From Rhynchopus euleeides (Eukaryota; Euglenozoa; Diplonemea; Diplonemida; Diplonemidae): a DNA stretch of 64,000 nucleotides. Every line of letters starts with the position of its first letter. The stretch's first letter is position 1. Shown one piece after another: positions 32,701-44,403 of the stretch. The notes under the pieces are model-generated. The model searched no databases. It was not told where the DNA came from and saw only the letters and a list, made by a program, of their open reading frames with translations. The translations under genes were made by a program, and so were the position numbers. The stretch covers positions 744,001 through 808,000 of the forward strand of contig OY723287.1 of assembly GCA_963210315.1 (NCBI GenBank), written 5' to 3'.

Positions 32701-35700
32701 CTGGAGGTTGCTAGAGGTTGCTGGAGGTTGCTAGAGGTTGCTAGAGGTTGCTGGAGGTTGCTAGAGGTTGTTGGATGTTGCTGGATGTTGCTGGAGGTTG
32801 CTAGAGGTTGCTGCAGGTTGCTAGAGGTTGCTAGAGGTTCCTAGAGGTTCCTAGAGGTTGCTGGAGGTTGCTGGAGGTTGCTAGAGGTTGCTAGAGGTTG
32901 CTGGAGGTTGCTGGAGGTTGCTAGAGGTGGCTGGAGGTTGCTAGAGGTTGCTAGAGGTTGCTGGAGGTTGCTGGAAGTTGCTAGAGGTCGCTGGAGGTTC
33001 CTTGAGGTTCCTAGAGGTTGCTAGAGGTTGCTGCAGGTTGCTGCAGGTTGCTAGAGGTTGCTGGAGGTTGCGAGAGGTTGCTGCAGGTTGCTAGAGGTTG
33101 CTGGAGGTTGCTGGAGGTTGCTGGAGGTTGCTAGAGGTTGCTAGAGGTCGCTAGAGGTTGCTAGAGGTTGCTAGTGGTTGCTGGAGGTTGCTGGAGGTTG
33201 CTGGACGTTGCTGGAGGTTGCTGGAGGTTGCTGGAGGTTGCTAGAGGTTGCTAGAGGTTGCTGGATGTTGCTGGATGTTGCTGGAGGTTGCTGGAGGTTG
33301 CTGCAGGTTGCTAGAGGTTCCTAGAGGTTCCTAGAGGTTGCTGGAGGTTGCTAGAGGTTGCTGGAGGTTGCTAGAGGTTGCTAGAGGTTGCTGCAGGTTG
33401 CTGCAGGTTGCTGGAGGTTGCTGGAGGTTGCTAGAGGTGGCTGGAGGTTGCTAGAGGTTGCTAGAGGTTGCTGGAGGTTGCTAGAGGTTGCTAGAGGTTG
33501 CTGCAGGTTGCTGCAGGTTGCTGGAGGTTGCTGGAGGTTGCTAGAGGTTGCTAGAGGTTGCTAGAGGTTGCTGGAGGTTGCTAGAGGTTGCTGGAGGTTG
33601 CTGGATGTTGCTGGAGGTTGCTGGAGGTTGCTAGAGGTTGCTGCAGGTTGCTGGAGGTTGCTAGAGGTTGCTAGAGGTTGCTGGAGGTTGCTGGAGGTTG
33701 CTGGAGGTTGCTAGAGGTTGCTGGAGGTTGCTAGAGGTTGCTAGAGGTTGCTAGAGGTTGCTGGAGGTTGCTGGATGTTGCTGGAGGTTGCTAGAGGTTG
33801 CTGCAGGTTGCTAGAGGTTGCTGCAGGTTGCTGGAGGTTGCTAGAGGTGGCTGGAGGTTGCTAGAGGTTGCTAGAGGTTGCTGGAGGTTGCTGGAGGTTG
33901 CTAGAGGTTGCTGGAGGTTGCTGGAGGTTGCTGGATGTTGCTGGAGGTTGCTGCAGGTTGCTAGAGGTTGCTGGAGGTTGCTGGAAGTTGCTAGAGGTCG
34001 CTGGAGGTTCCTAGAGGTTCCTAGAGGTTGCTAGAGGTTGCTGCAGGTTGCTAGAGGTTGCTAGAGGTTGCTGGAGGTTGCTAGAGGTGGCTGGAGGTTG
34101 CTAGAGGTTGCTGGAGGTTGCTAGAGGTGGCTGGAGGTTGCTAGAGGTTACTGGAGGTTGCTGGAGGTTGCTAGAGGTTGCTGGAGGTTGCTAGAGGTTG
34201 CTAGAGGTTGCTGGAGGTTGCTAGAGGTTGTTGGATGTTGCTGGATGTTGCTGGAGGTTGCTAGAGGTTGCTGCAGGTTGCTAGAGGTTGCTAGAGGTTC
34301 CTAGAGGTTCCTAGAGGTTGCTGGAGGTTGCTGGAGGTTGCTAGAGGTTGCTGGAGGTTGCTAGAGGTTGCTAGAGGTTGCTGGAGGTTGCTGGAGGTTG
34401 CTGGAGGTTGCTAGAGGTGGCTGGAGGTTGCTAGAGGTTGCTAGAGGTTGCTGGAGGTTGCTGGAGGTTGCTAGAGGTGGCTGGAGGTTGCTAGAGGTTG
34501 CTAGAGGTTGCTAGAGGTTACTGGAGGTTGCTGGAGGTTGCTAGAGGTTGCTAGAGGTTGCTGGAGGTTCCTAGAGGTTGCTAGAGGTTGCTGGAGGTTG
34601 CTAGAGGTTGTTGGATGTTGCTGGAGGTTGCTAGAGGTTGCTGCAGGTTGCTAGAGGTTGCTAGAGGTTGCTGGAGGTTGCTAGAGGTTGCTAGAGGTTG
34701 CTGGAGGTTGCTAGAGGTTGCTAGAGGTTGCTGCAGGTTGCTGGAGGTTGCTGGAGGTTGCTGGAGGTTGCTGGAGGTTGCTAGAGGTGGCTGGAGGTTG
34801 CTAGAGGTTGCTGGAGGTTGCTGGAGGTTGCTGGAGGTTGCTAGAGGTTGCTGGAGGTTGCTGGAGGTTGCTGGATGTTGCTGGTGGTTGCTGCAGGTTG
34901 CTAGAGGTTTGTAGAGGTTGCTGGAGGTTGCTGGAGGTTGCTGGAGGTTGCTGGAGGTTGCTGGCGGTTGCTGGAGGTTGCTGCAGGTTGCTAGAGGTTG
35001 CTGCAGGTTGCTAGAGGTGGCTGGAGGTTGCTAGAGGTTGCTAGAGGTTAATGGAGGTTGCTGGACGTTGCTGGAGGTTGCTAGAGGTGGCTGGAGGTTG
35101 CTAGAGGTTGCTAGAGGTTACTGGAGGTTGCTGGAGGTTGCTAGAGGTTGCTGGAGGTTGCTAGAGGTTGCTAGAGGTTGCTGGAGGTTGCTAGAGGTTG
35201 CTGCAGGTTGCTGGAGGTTGCTGGAGGTTGCTGGAGGTTGCTAGAGGTGGCTGGAGGTTGCTAGAGGTTGCTAGAGGTTGCTGGAGGTTGCTGGAGGTTG
35301 CTAGAGGTTGCTAGAGGTTGCTAGAGGTTGCTGGAGGTTGCTGGATGTTGCTGGAGGTTGCTGGAGGTTGCTGCAGGTTGCTGGAGGTTGCTAGAGGTTG
35401 CTGGAGGTTGCTAGAGGTTGCTGGAGGTTGCTGGAGGTTGCTGGAGGTTGCTAGAGGTGGCTGGAGGTTGCTAGAGGTTGCTAGAGGTTGCTAGAGGTTG
35501 CTAGAGGTTGCTAGAGGTTGCTGGAGGTTGCTGGAGGTTGCTAGAGGTGGCTGGAGGTTGCTAGAGGTTGCTAGAGGTTACTGGAGGTTGCTAGAGGTTG
35601 TTGGATGTTGCTGGAGGTTGCTAGAGGTTGCTGCAGGTTGCTAGAGGTTGCTAGAGGTTGCTAGAGGTTCCTAGAGGTTCCTAGAGGTTGCTAGAGGTTG

Positions 35701-38700
35701 CTGGAGGTTGCTAGAGGTGGCTGGAGGTTGCTAGAGGTTGCTAGAGGTTGCTAGAGGTTGCTAGAGGTTGCTAGAGGTTGCTGGAGGTTGCTGGAGGTTG
35801 CTAGAGGTGGCTGGAGGTTGCTAGAGGTTGCTAGAGGTTGCTGGAGGTTGCTAGAGGTTGTTGGATGTTGCTGGAGGTTGCTAGAGGTTGCTGCAGGTTG
35901 CTAGAGGTTGCTAGAGGTTGCTAGAGGTTCCTAGAGGTTCCTAGAGGTTGCTAGAGGTTGCTGGAGGTTGCTAGAGGTTGCTGGAGGTTGCTAGAGGTTG
36001 CTAGAGGTTGCTGCAGGTTGCTGGAGGTTGCTGGAGGTTGCTAGAGGTGGCTGGAGGTTGCTAGAGGTTGCTAGAGGTTGCTGGAGGTTGCTGGAGGTTG
36101 CTGGAGGTTGCTAGAGGTTGCTGGAGGTTGCTGGAGGTTGCTGGATGTTGCTGGAGGTTGCTGGAGGTTGCTGCAGGTTGCTAGAGGTTGCTAGAGGTTG
36201 CTGGAGGTTGCTGGAGGTTGCTGGCGGTTGCTGGAGGTTGCTGGAGGTTGCTAGAGGTTGCTGCAGGTTGCTAGAGGTGGCTGGAGGTTGCTAGAGGTTG
36301 CTGGACGTTGCTGGAGGTTGCTAGAGGTTGCTAGAGGTGGCTGGAGGTTGCTAGAGGTTGCTAGAGGTTACTGGCGGTTGCTGGAGGTTGCTAGAGGTTG
36401 CTGGAGGTTGCTAGAGGTTGCTAGAGGTTGCTGGAGGTTGCTAGAGGTTGCTTGATGTTGCTGGAGGTTGCTGGAGGTTGCTGCAGGTTGCTAGAGGTTG
36501 CTAGAGGTTCCTAGAGGTTCCTAGAGGTTCCTAGAGGTTCCTAGAGGTTCCTAGAGGTTCCTAGAGGTTGCTGGAGGTTGCTGGAGGTTGCTAGAGGTTG
36601 CTAGAGGTTGCTAGAGGTTGCTAGAGGTGGCTGGAGGTTGCTAGAGGTTGCTGGACGTTGCTGGAGGTTGCTAGAGGTTGCTAGAGGTGGCTGGAGGTTG
36701 CTAGAGGTTGCTAGAGGTTACTGGCGGTTGCTGGAGGTTGCTAGAGGTTGCTGGAGGTTGCTAGAGGTTGCTAGAGGTTGCTGGAGGTTGCTAGAGGTTG
36801 CTTGATGTTGCTGGAGGTTGCTGGAGGTTGCTGCAGGTTGCTAGAGGTTGCTAGAGGTTCCTAGAGGTTCCTAGAGGTTCCTAGAGGTTCCTAGAGGTTG
36901 CTGGAGGTTGCTGGAGGTTGCTAGAGGTTGCTAGAGGTTGCTAGAGGTTGCTGCAGGTTGCTGCAGGTTGCTGGAGGTTGCTGGAGGTTGCTAGAGGTTG
37001 CTGGAGGTTGCTAGAGGTTGCTGGAGGTTGCTGGAGGTTGCTAGAGGTTGCTAGAGGTTGCTGGAGGTTGCTAGAGGTTGCTGGAGGTTGCTGGAGGTTG
37101 CTGGAGGTTGCTGGATGTTGCTGGAGGTTGCTAGAGGTTGCTGCAGGTTGCTGGAGGTTGCTAGAGGTGGCTGGAGGTTGCTAGAGGTTGCTGGAGGTTG
37201 CTTGAGGTTGCTGGAGGTTGCTGGAGGTTGCTGGAGGTTGCTGGAGGTTGCTGGAGGTTGCTAGAGGTTGCTAGAGGTTGCTAGAGGTTGCTGGAGGTTG
37301 CTGGATGTTGCTGGAGGTTGCTGGAGGTTGCTGGAGGTTGCTAGAGGTTGCTGGAGGTTGCTGGAGGTTGCTGGAGGTTGCTGCAGGTTGCTAGAGGTTG
37401 CTGGAGGTTGCTGGAGGTTGCTGCAGGTTGCTAGATGTTGCTGGAGGTTGCTGGAAGTTGCTAGAGGTTGCTAGAGGTTGCTGGAGGTTGCGAGAGGTGG
37501 CTGGAGGTTGCTAGAGGTTGCTAGAGGTTGCTAGAGGTTGCTGGAGGTTGCTCGAGGTGGCTGGAGGTTGCTAGAGGTTACTGGAGGTTGCTGGAGGTTG
37601 CTAGAGGTTGCTAGAGGTTGCTGGAGGTTGCTAGAGGTTGCTGGAGGTTGCTGGAGGTTGCTTGAGGTTGCTGGAGGTTGCTGGAGGTTGCTGGAGGTTG
37701 CTGGAGGTTGCTGGAGGTTGCTGGAGGTTGCTAGAGGTTGCTGGAGGTTGCTGGAGGTTGCTGGAGGTTGCTAGAGGTGGCTGGAGGTTGCTAGAGGTTG
37801 CTGGAGGTTGCTGGAGGTTGCTTGAGGTTGCTGGAGGTTGCTGGAGGTTGCTGGAGGTTGCTGGAGGTTGCTGGAGGTTGCTAGAGGTTGCTGGAGGTTG
37901 CTGGAGGTTGCTGGATGTTGCTGGAGGTTGCTGGAGGTTGCTAGAGGTTGCTGGAGGTTGCTAGAGGTTGCTGCAGGTTGCTGGAGGTTGCTAGAGGTGG
38001 CTGGAGGTTGCTAGAGGTTGCTGGAGGTTGCTGGAGGTTGCTGGAGGTTGCTGGATGTTGCTGGAGGTTGCTGGAGGTTGCTGGAGGTTGCTGGAGGTTG
38101 CTAGAGGTTGCTGCAGGTTGCTGGAGGTTGCTAGAGGTGGCTGGAGGTTGCTAGAGGTTGCTGGAGGTTGCTGGAGGTTGCTGGAGGTTGCTGGAGGTTG
38201 CTAGAGGTTGCTGGAGGTTGCTAGAGGTTGCTAGAGGTAGCTAGAGGTTGCTGGAGGTTGCTGCAGGTTGCTAGAGGTTGCTGGAGGTTGCTGGAAGTTG
38301 CTAGAGGTTGCTAGAGGTTGCTGGAGGTTCCTAGAGGTTCCTAGAGGTTGCTGCAGGTTGCTAGAGGTGGCTGGAGGTTGCTAGAGGTTAATGGAGGTTG
38401 CTGGAGGTTGCTGGACGTTGCTGGAGGTTGCTAGAGGTTGCTAGAGGTTGCTGGAGGTTGCTAGAGGTGGCTGGAGGTTGCGAGAGGTTGCTAGAGGTTG
38501 CTGGAGGTTGCTGGAGGTTGCTGCAGGTTGCTAGAGGTTGCTAGAGGTTGCTGGAGGTTGCTGGAAGTTGCTAGAGGTTGCTAGAGGTTGCTGGAGGTTG
38601 CTAGAGGTTGCTGGAGGTTGCTAGAGGTTGTTGGATGTTGCTGGGTGTTGCTGGAGGTTGCTAGAGGTTGCTGCAGGTTGCTAGAGGTTCCTAGAGGTTC

Positions 38701-41658
38701 CTAGAGGTTCCTAGAGGTTCCTAGAGGTTGCTGGAGGTTGCTGGAGGTTGCTGGAGGTTGCTAGAGGTTGCTAGAGGTTGCTGGAGGTTGCTAGAGGTTG
38801 CTAGAGGTTGCTAGAGGTTGCTGCAGGTTGCTGCAGGTTGCTGGAGGTTGCTGGAGGTTGCTGGAGGTTGCTGGATGTTGCTGGAGGTTGCTGCAGGTTG
38901 CTAGAGGTTGCTGGAGGTTGCTAGAGGTTGCTGGAGGTTGCTGGAGGTTGCTGGCGGTTGCTGGAGGTTGCTGCAGGTTGCTAGAGGTTGCTAGAGGTTG
39001 CTGCAGGTTGCTAGAGGTGGCTGGAGGTTGCTAGAGGTTGCTAGAGGTTGCTGGAGGTTGCTGGAGGTTGCTGGACGTTGCTGGAGGTTGCTAGAGGTTG
39101 CTAGAGGTTGCTGGAGGTTGCTGGAGGTTGCTGGAGGTTGCGAGAGGTGGCTGGAGGTTGCTAGAGGTTGCTAGAGGTTGCTGGAGGTTGCTGGAGGTTG
39201 CTAGAGGTGGCTGGAGGTTGCTAGAGGTTGCTAGAGGTTACTGGAGGTTGCTGGAGGTTGCTAGAGGTTGCTAGAGGTTGCTGGAGGTTGCTAGAGGTTG
39301 CTAGAGGTTGCTGGAGGTTGCTAGAGGTTGTTGGATGTTGCTGGATGTTGCTGGAGGTTGCTAGAGGTTGCTGCAGGTTGCTAGAGGTTGCTAGAGGTTC
39401 CTAGAGGTTGCTAGAGGTTCCTAGAGGTTGCTGGAGGTTGCTAGAGGTTGCTAGAGGTTGCTGGAGGTTGCTAGAGGTTGCTAGAGGTTGCTGCAGGTTG
39501 CTGGAGGTTGCTGGAGGTTGCTAGAGGTGGCTGGAGGTTGCTGGAGGTTGCTAGAGGTTGCTGGAGGTTGCTAGAGGTTGCTGGAGGTTGCTGGAGGTTG
39601 CTGGAGGTTGCTGGCGGTTGCTGGAGGTTGCTGCAGGTTGCTAGAGGTTGCTGGAGGTTGCTAGAGGTTGCTGCAGGTTGCTGCAGGTTGCTAGAGGTGG
39701 CTGGAGGTTGCTAGAGGTTGCTAGAGGTTAATGGAGGTTGCTGGACGTTGCTGGAGGTTGCTAGAGGTTGCTAGAGGTGGCTGGAGGTTGCTAGAGGTTG
39801 CTAGAGGTTACTGGAGGTTGCTGGAGGTTGCTGGAGGTTGCTGGAGGTTGCTAGAGGTTGCTAGAGGTTGCTGGAGGTTGCTAGAGGTTGCTGGATGTTG
39901 CTGGAGGTTGCTGGAGGTTGCTGCAGGTTGCTAGAGGTTGCTAGAGGTTGCTAGAGGTTCCTAGAGGTTCCTAGAGGTTCCTAGAGGTTGCTAGAGGTTG
40001 CTGGAGGTTGCTGGAGGTTGCTAGAGGTTGCTAGAGGTTGCTGGAGGTTGCTAGAGGTTGCTGCAGGTTGCTGGAGGTTGCTGGAGGTTGCTAGAGGTTG
40101 CTAGAGGTTGCTGGAGGTTGCTAGAGGTTGCTGGAGGTTGCTGGAGGTTGCTGGAGGTTGCTAGAGGTGGCTGGAGGTTGCTAGAGGTTGCTGGAGGTTG
40201 CTTGAGGTTGCTGGAGGTTGCTGGAGGTTGCTGGAGGTTGCTGGAGGTTGCTGGAGGTTGCTGGAGGTTGCTAGAGGTTGCTCGAGGTTGCTAGAGGTTG
40301 CTGGAGGTTGCTGGAGGTTGCTGGATGTTGCTGGAGGTTGCTGGAGGTTGCTAGAGGTTGCTGGAGGTTGCTAGAGGTTGCTGCAGGTTGCTGGAGGTTG
40401 CTAGAGGTGGCTGGAGGTTGCTAGAGGTTGCTGGAGGTTGCTGGAGGTTGCTGGAGGTTGCTGGAGGTTGCTGGATGTTGCTGGAGGTTGCTGGAGGTTG
40501 CTGGAGGTTGCTAGAGGTTGCTGGAGGTTGCTGGAGGTTGCTGGAGGTTGCTGGAGGTTGCTGGAGGTTGCTAGAGGTTGCTGGAGGTTGCTAGAGGTTG
40601 CTAGAGGTTGCTAGAGGTTGCTAGAGGTTGCTGGAGGTTGCTGGAGGTTGCTGGAGGTTGCTGCAGGTTGCTAGAGGTTGCTGGAGGTTGCTGGAGGTTG
40701 CTGGAGGTTGCTGCAGGTTGCTAGAGGTTGCTAGAGGTTGCTGGAGGTTGCTGGAAGTTGCTAGAGGTTGCTAGAGGTTGCTGGAGGTTGCTAGAGGTTG
40801 CTGGAGGTTGCTAGAGGTTGTTGGATGTTGCTGGGTGTTGCTGGAGGTTGCTAGAGGTTGCTGCAGGTTGCTAGAGGTTGCTAGAGGTTCCTAGAGGTTC
40901 CTAGAGGTTCCTAGAGGTTCCTAGAGGTTCCTAGAGGTTGCTAGAGGTTGCTGGAGGTTGCTGGAGGTTGCTGGAGGTTGCTAGAGGTTGCTGGAGGTTG
41001 CTAGAGGTTGCTAGAGGTTGCTAGAGGTTGCTGCAGGTTGCTGCAGGTTGCTGGAGGTTGCTGGAGGTTGCTGGAGGTTGCTGGATGTTGCTGGAGGTTG
41101 CTGCAGGTTGCTAGAGGTTGCTGGAGGTTGCTAGAGGTTGCTGGAGGTTGCTGGAGGTTGCTGGCGGTTGCTGGAGGTTGCTGCAGGTTGCTAGAGGTTG
41201 CTAGAGGTTGCTAGAGGTTGCTGCAGGTTGCTAGAGGTGGCTGGAGGTTGCTAGAGGTTGCTAGAGGTTGCTGGAGGTTGCTGGAGGTTGCTGGACGTTG
41301 CTGGAGGTTGCTAGAGGTTGCTAGAGGTTGCTAGAGGTTGCTGGAGGTTGCTGGAGGTTGCTAGAGGTTGCTAGAGGTTGCTGCAGGTTGCTAGAGGTGG
41401 CTGGAGGTTGCTAGAGGTTGCTAGAGGTTGCTGGAGGTTGCTGGAGGTTGCTGGACGTTGCTGGAGGTTGCTAGAGGTTGCTAGAGGTTGCTAGAGGTTA
41501 CTGGAGGTTGGTGGAGGTTGCTAGAGGTTGCTAGAGGTTGCTGGAGGTTGCTGGAGGTTGCTGGAGGTTGCTGGATGTTGCTGGATGTTGCTGGAGGTTG
41601 CTGGAGGTTGCTGCAGGTTGCTAGAGGTTGCTCGAGGTTGCTGGAAGTTGCTGGAGGT
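20741..41658. repeat. 10-base satellite array 2, 20.9 kb (CTAGAGGTTG)
   Basis: About 2090 tandem 10-base units of the same family and orientation as array 1. The unit boundary stays at the same position modulo 10 from 20741 to 41641, so I see no insertion or deletion that is not a multiple of ten. Variation falls mainly at unit positions 3 (A/G), 4 (G/C), 6 (G/T/C) and 10 (G/C). Strings of variants recur as larger blocks: for example the order at 20958 returns at 23638, that at 24438 at 25568, that at 36258 at 36608, and that at 38798 at 41008. The written strand is G-rich (four G to one C per unit). No gene interrupts it. Confidence 0.97.
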
Positions 41659-41679
41659 AACTTCTCAGGCATGTGGGGG

Positions 41680-41812
41680 CGCGGGCGGCGAAGCCGCCCG
41701 CGCCCCCCCGCGCCCCCCCGCGCCCCCCCGCGCCCCCCCGCGCCCCCCCGCGCCCCCCCGCGCCCCCCCGCGCCCCCCCGCGCCCCCCCGCGCCCCCCCG
41801 CACCCCCGCAGC
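41680..41812. repeat. C-rich 10-base tandem repeat
   Basis: About ten copies of CGCCCCCCCG follow an inverted repeat GGGCGGCGAAGCCGCCC (41685-41701). It starts about 20 bases after satellite array 2 ends and has the same 10-base period but an unrelated sequence. Frames through it encode Pro/Arg/Ala repeats and are not credible proteins. Confidence 0.9.
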
Positions 41813-42560
41813 GGGCCCCGCTCCCATGTCTGGTGTGGTACCTTCATAGAGAACTAACATTGCGAGATGGTGCTGGGAGACTTGCTTTTTCATTCACTCC
41901 GCCTCTCAGAACCCCCTGCTCGGCTGATCGCCGACTTCCGGCCGGTTCCCTGGTCAAGCTATGGGTTGACTGCTGCATCACCCGGGCGCTCCCGTTAGCC
42001 CTTCCGTCGTCGTATGATCTAGACGCCTTGATGTACTGGTCGACGCGATGCGTGCGGTCGTCGTGCACTTCCGGGGTCTCCTGGCAGTTCCCGCTCGACC
42101 CGGGAGTGGACCGGGCGGGAGCGGGGTCTTTTGCAGATTGGTTTTGGCAGTGGGTGGAGGACAAGGGGGTGGGAACCAACGTCCTGTGTGCGGGTCGTGA
42201 GTGGGACTATAGTGCGGTTGCGGGTGCGAGCCGAAGTCGCGGAGGTGTGGGGCGTGGGTGTGTAGCGCGTCGGGTGTGGGGTTGTGGCGTGTGGTCGGAG
42301 CGTTGGTGAGCACGTTTTTTGCGCTGGGTGTCAGTGGGTGATTGGCTGTGCGACGTGCAGACCTGCTGGATTGGGTGCGGATGCAGGGACGACGAGGAGC
42401 GACCTCGGAGCGACCTGTTTCGGTGCTGAGCGACCTCGGAGCGACCTTGAGCGGCCTGTTTTGGTGCGGAGCGACCTCTGTTAGCTGTGAGCGACCTCGG
42501 AGCGATCTTGAGCGACCTGTTTCGGTGCGGAGCCGCACACAGTGAGGACAGACTGAGACT
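41813..42560. other. GC-rich unique region with GAGCGACCT repeats; no recognised gene
   Basis: A plus-strand frame continuing from the satellite reads to 42309 and a minus-strand frame covers 41844-42179. Neither shows a family I recognise. From 42395 to 42535 the words GAGCGACCTCGGAGCGACCT and CGACCTGTTTCGGTGCGGAG recur imperfectly four to five times, a degenerate tandem repeat. Nothing else is supported. Confidence 0.5.
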
Positions 42561-44036
42561 CCCCTCCAAGCCCCTGCCCCTGCCCCAACAGCCCTCTTGT
42601 CTGTGTTTGTAACTGCCGGTGCAGAGACACACCCATCCTACAATCCTACAGGTGCAGGATTTCTACAACATGATGTCATCAGATGCAAGAGACTGTGTAC
42701 CACTGTTGAGAGAGTGACATCTGCTACCACCCACCTACCACCCCCTTCAGAGGCTTGCCCGTGAGGTGGCGCGACATCTACCTCCTGGCAATCACAGAGC
42801 ACCCCGCAGTCTGTGCGCCCGCTGCGTCTGATATTGCCCAAGGCAGCGCACCAGCATCGACGGCTACGGGCCAGCCACCCGCGGAGCACCAACACGCACA
42901 GCAGGATGGCTCAACGTCGTCGTCGGACTCGTCAGACTCTTCGGACTCATCCGACTCATCGTCATCCCCAAGTTCCGAGAGCACGATATACCACCGCTGT
43001 ATCACAGCGAACCCAGCGCTCTATTCAAGTCATGCGTCTGGAAGCTGCTTGAGAGATGGTGTGCAGAACGACCGCGGCTCGGGACATGAGTCCGATAAGT
43101 AGATGATGGAAGCCTTCAAGAGAGACACCGTTTTTCTCACATTCCTCTTTTTTCTGCTTTCGTCAAAACACCCCCACCCCCAACCAGGCCTGGGCGGGGA
43201 ACGAGCCCTTTTTCCAGGTTTTTTGGGTCGGGGAACCAGGTTTTTTCTAAGAATTTTTACAAGGGATTTTTTGCTCGCCCCCCCACAGTTTCCAGGCGCG
43301 TGCCCGTCAGGCGGGACTTTTTCTCTGATTTCTCTCCGCGTCATCATTGACAGCTCTCGAGTGATGCCCAGAGATGCTTGCGGCAGAGAGTGCCCCTCAT
43401 GCGCGTTACAGCTGAAAATGAATGAGGATCATCTGGCACTCGTTCTCATCGGGGGTTGTGCTCCGCAGGGACTCAATACACCTTGGCACTCTCGCAGGGC
43501 TGGACATGCCAGCAGCTGGGGGATGACAAGGCCTCACAGGCGGAGGCGTACAACGTGGTCTGTTGTCGTCTGAGGGCGCGGGCAGGCAAGCGGGCGCGGG
43601 CGAGCCGGCCAGGGGCGCGGGGGTCTTCGCAGCGGAGTTCCCAGGGGTCCCAGAGCCAGGGGAGTAGGGCCGCCAGGGGAGCGAGATAGCCGTAGGTCGG
43701 CTCCCCCCCCCCCTACCCCCCTCTTTCCTTTCGCCCCTCCCCCCCCCCCCCCTCCCGTTCCCCACCCCCGTGCCCCCTTCCCCTTTCTTCCGGTGAATGC
43801 GCCAGCGGAGTCGGTCCACGCCCTCGCTGTCAGTCGCTTTCGCCTCTCCCCCCCTGCCCCCCCCCCCCCTTTACCTCGCCCCCTTTTCCCCTCACCAGCG
43901 GGCTGCCCCTTGTGAATGGTAGACTTACCTACAGCCCCTTGTTCATGCCGCCAGCACGGAGCCCCACGCAGCTCAACCCCGGCCAGTGCGCGGTTTGTTT
44001 GCCCTAGAGCTTTGTTGTTCGTGTAGTTCATGTTAC
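42561..44036. other. Unassigned intergenic region with pyrimidine tract
   Basis: A short plus frame (42755-43102, 115 residues) has a Ser-Asp run (about residues 52-71) from a TCGTCGTCGGACTCG-like microsatellite. It is unlike any family I know and may be chance. Bases 43690-43890 are overwhelmingly C and T on this strand, with several poly-C runs. TTTTACAAGGGATTTT occurs near 43255 and in similar form near 44210. I see no RNA gene. Confidence 0.5.
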
Positions 44037-44140
44037 AGTGCTAAGAGCCCGTAGAAGCAAAAGTAGAACCTGCTGCGCTAGCCCCACCAAGCAGCCACAG
44101 TACGACAGGACGCGCGCAGGCACCGGGCCCCCTCTCCTAA
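44037..44140 (+). repeat. Dispersed repeat R, uninterrupted copy
   Basis: About 100 bases starting AGTGCTAAGAGCCCGTAGAA and ending CGGGCCCCCTCT. Related copies lie on the minus strand at about 51371-51470 and on the plus strand split by an insertion at 55217-55258 and 56188-56254. Here the sequence reads AACCTGCTGCGCTAGCCCCA without a break, so it is the empty site for that insertion. The nature of the parent sequence is unknown. It could be a short non-autonomous element or a decayed gene end. Confidence 0.75.
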
Positions 44141-44403
44141 AAAAAAAAGGTATTGGCCCAAACGGCCCCAAAATTCACCAATAATATTGTACACGGATTT
44201 TGGTTTTTTTTACAAGGGATTTTCAGCCAAATTTCAAACTTGCCACCCCCTACAAGACGGTCATATGTGGCCCAAAAGTGGGGTTTTTGGCCAATTTTTG
44301 GGGTTTTTCACCCATTTTGGGGTCCAAGACGGTCCTTTCTGACCGTCTTCAGGCCCTGTCCCCAGCTGTGGTGCCTGTAGGCTGCACAGATACCTGTTAG
44401 TGA
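44141..44403. other. AT-rich spacer before the CTCCGGAG satellite
   Basis: G/T-rich low-complexity stretches such as TTTTTGGCCAATTTTTGGGG and a short inverted repeat AAGACGGTC / GACCGTCTT (about 44328-44350). No gene. Confidence 0.5.

Noticed and set aside
12250-41672. Many LLEVARGCWR-repeat frames in the 10-base arrays
   Set aside because: The 10-base unit reads as ten residues per 30 bases, and A/G at one unit position switches TAG and TGG. The frames are by-products.
41488-42309. 273-residue frame running from satellite through C-rich repeat into unique sequence
   Set aside because: Most is repeat translation, and the unique tail has no recognisable domain or codon pattern I can defend.
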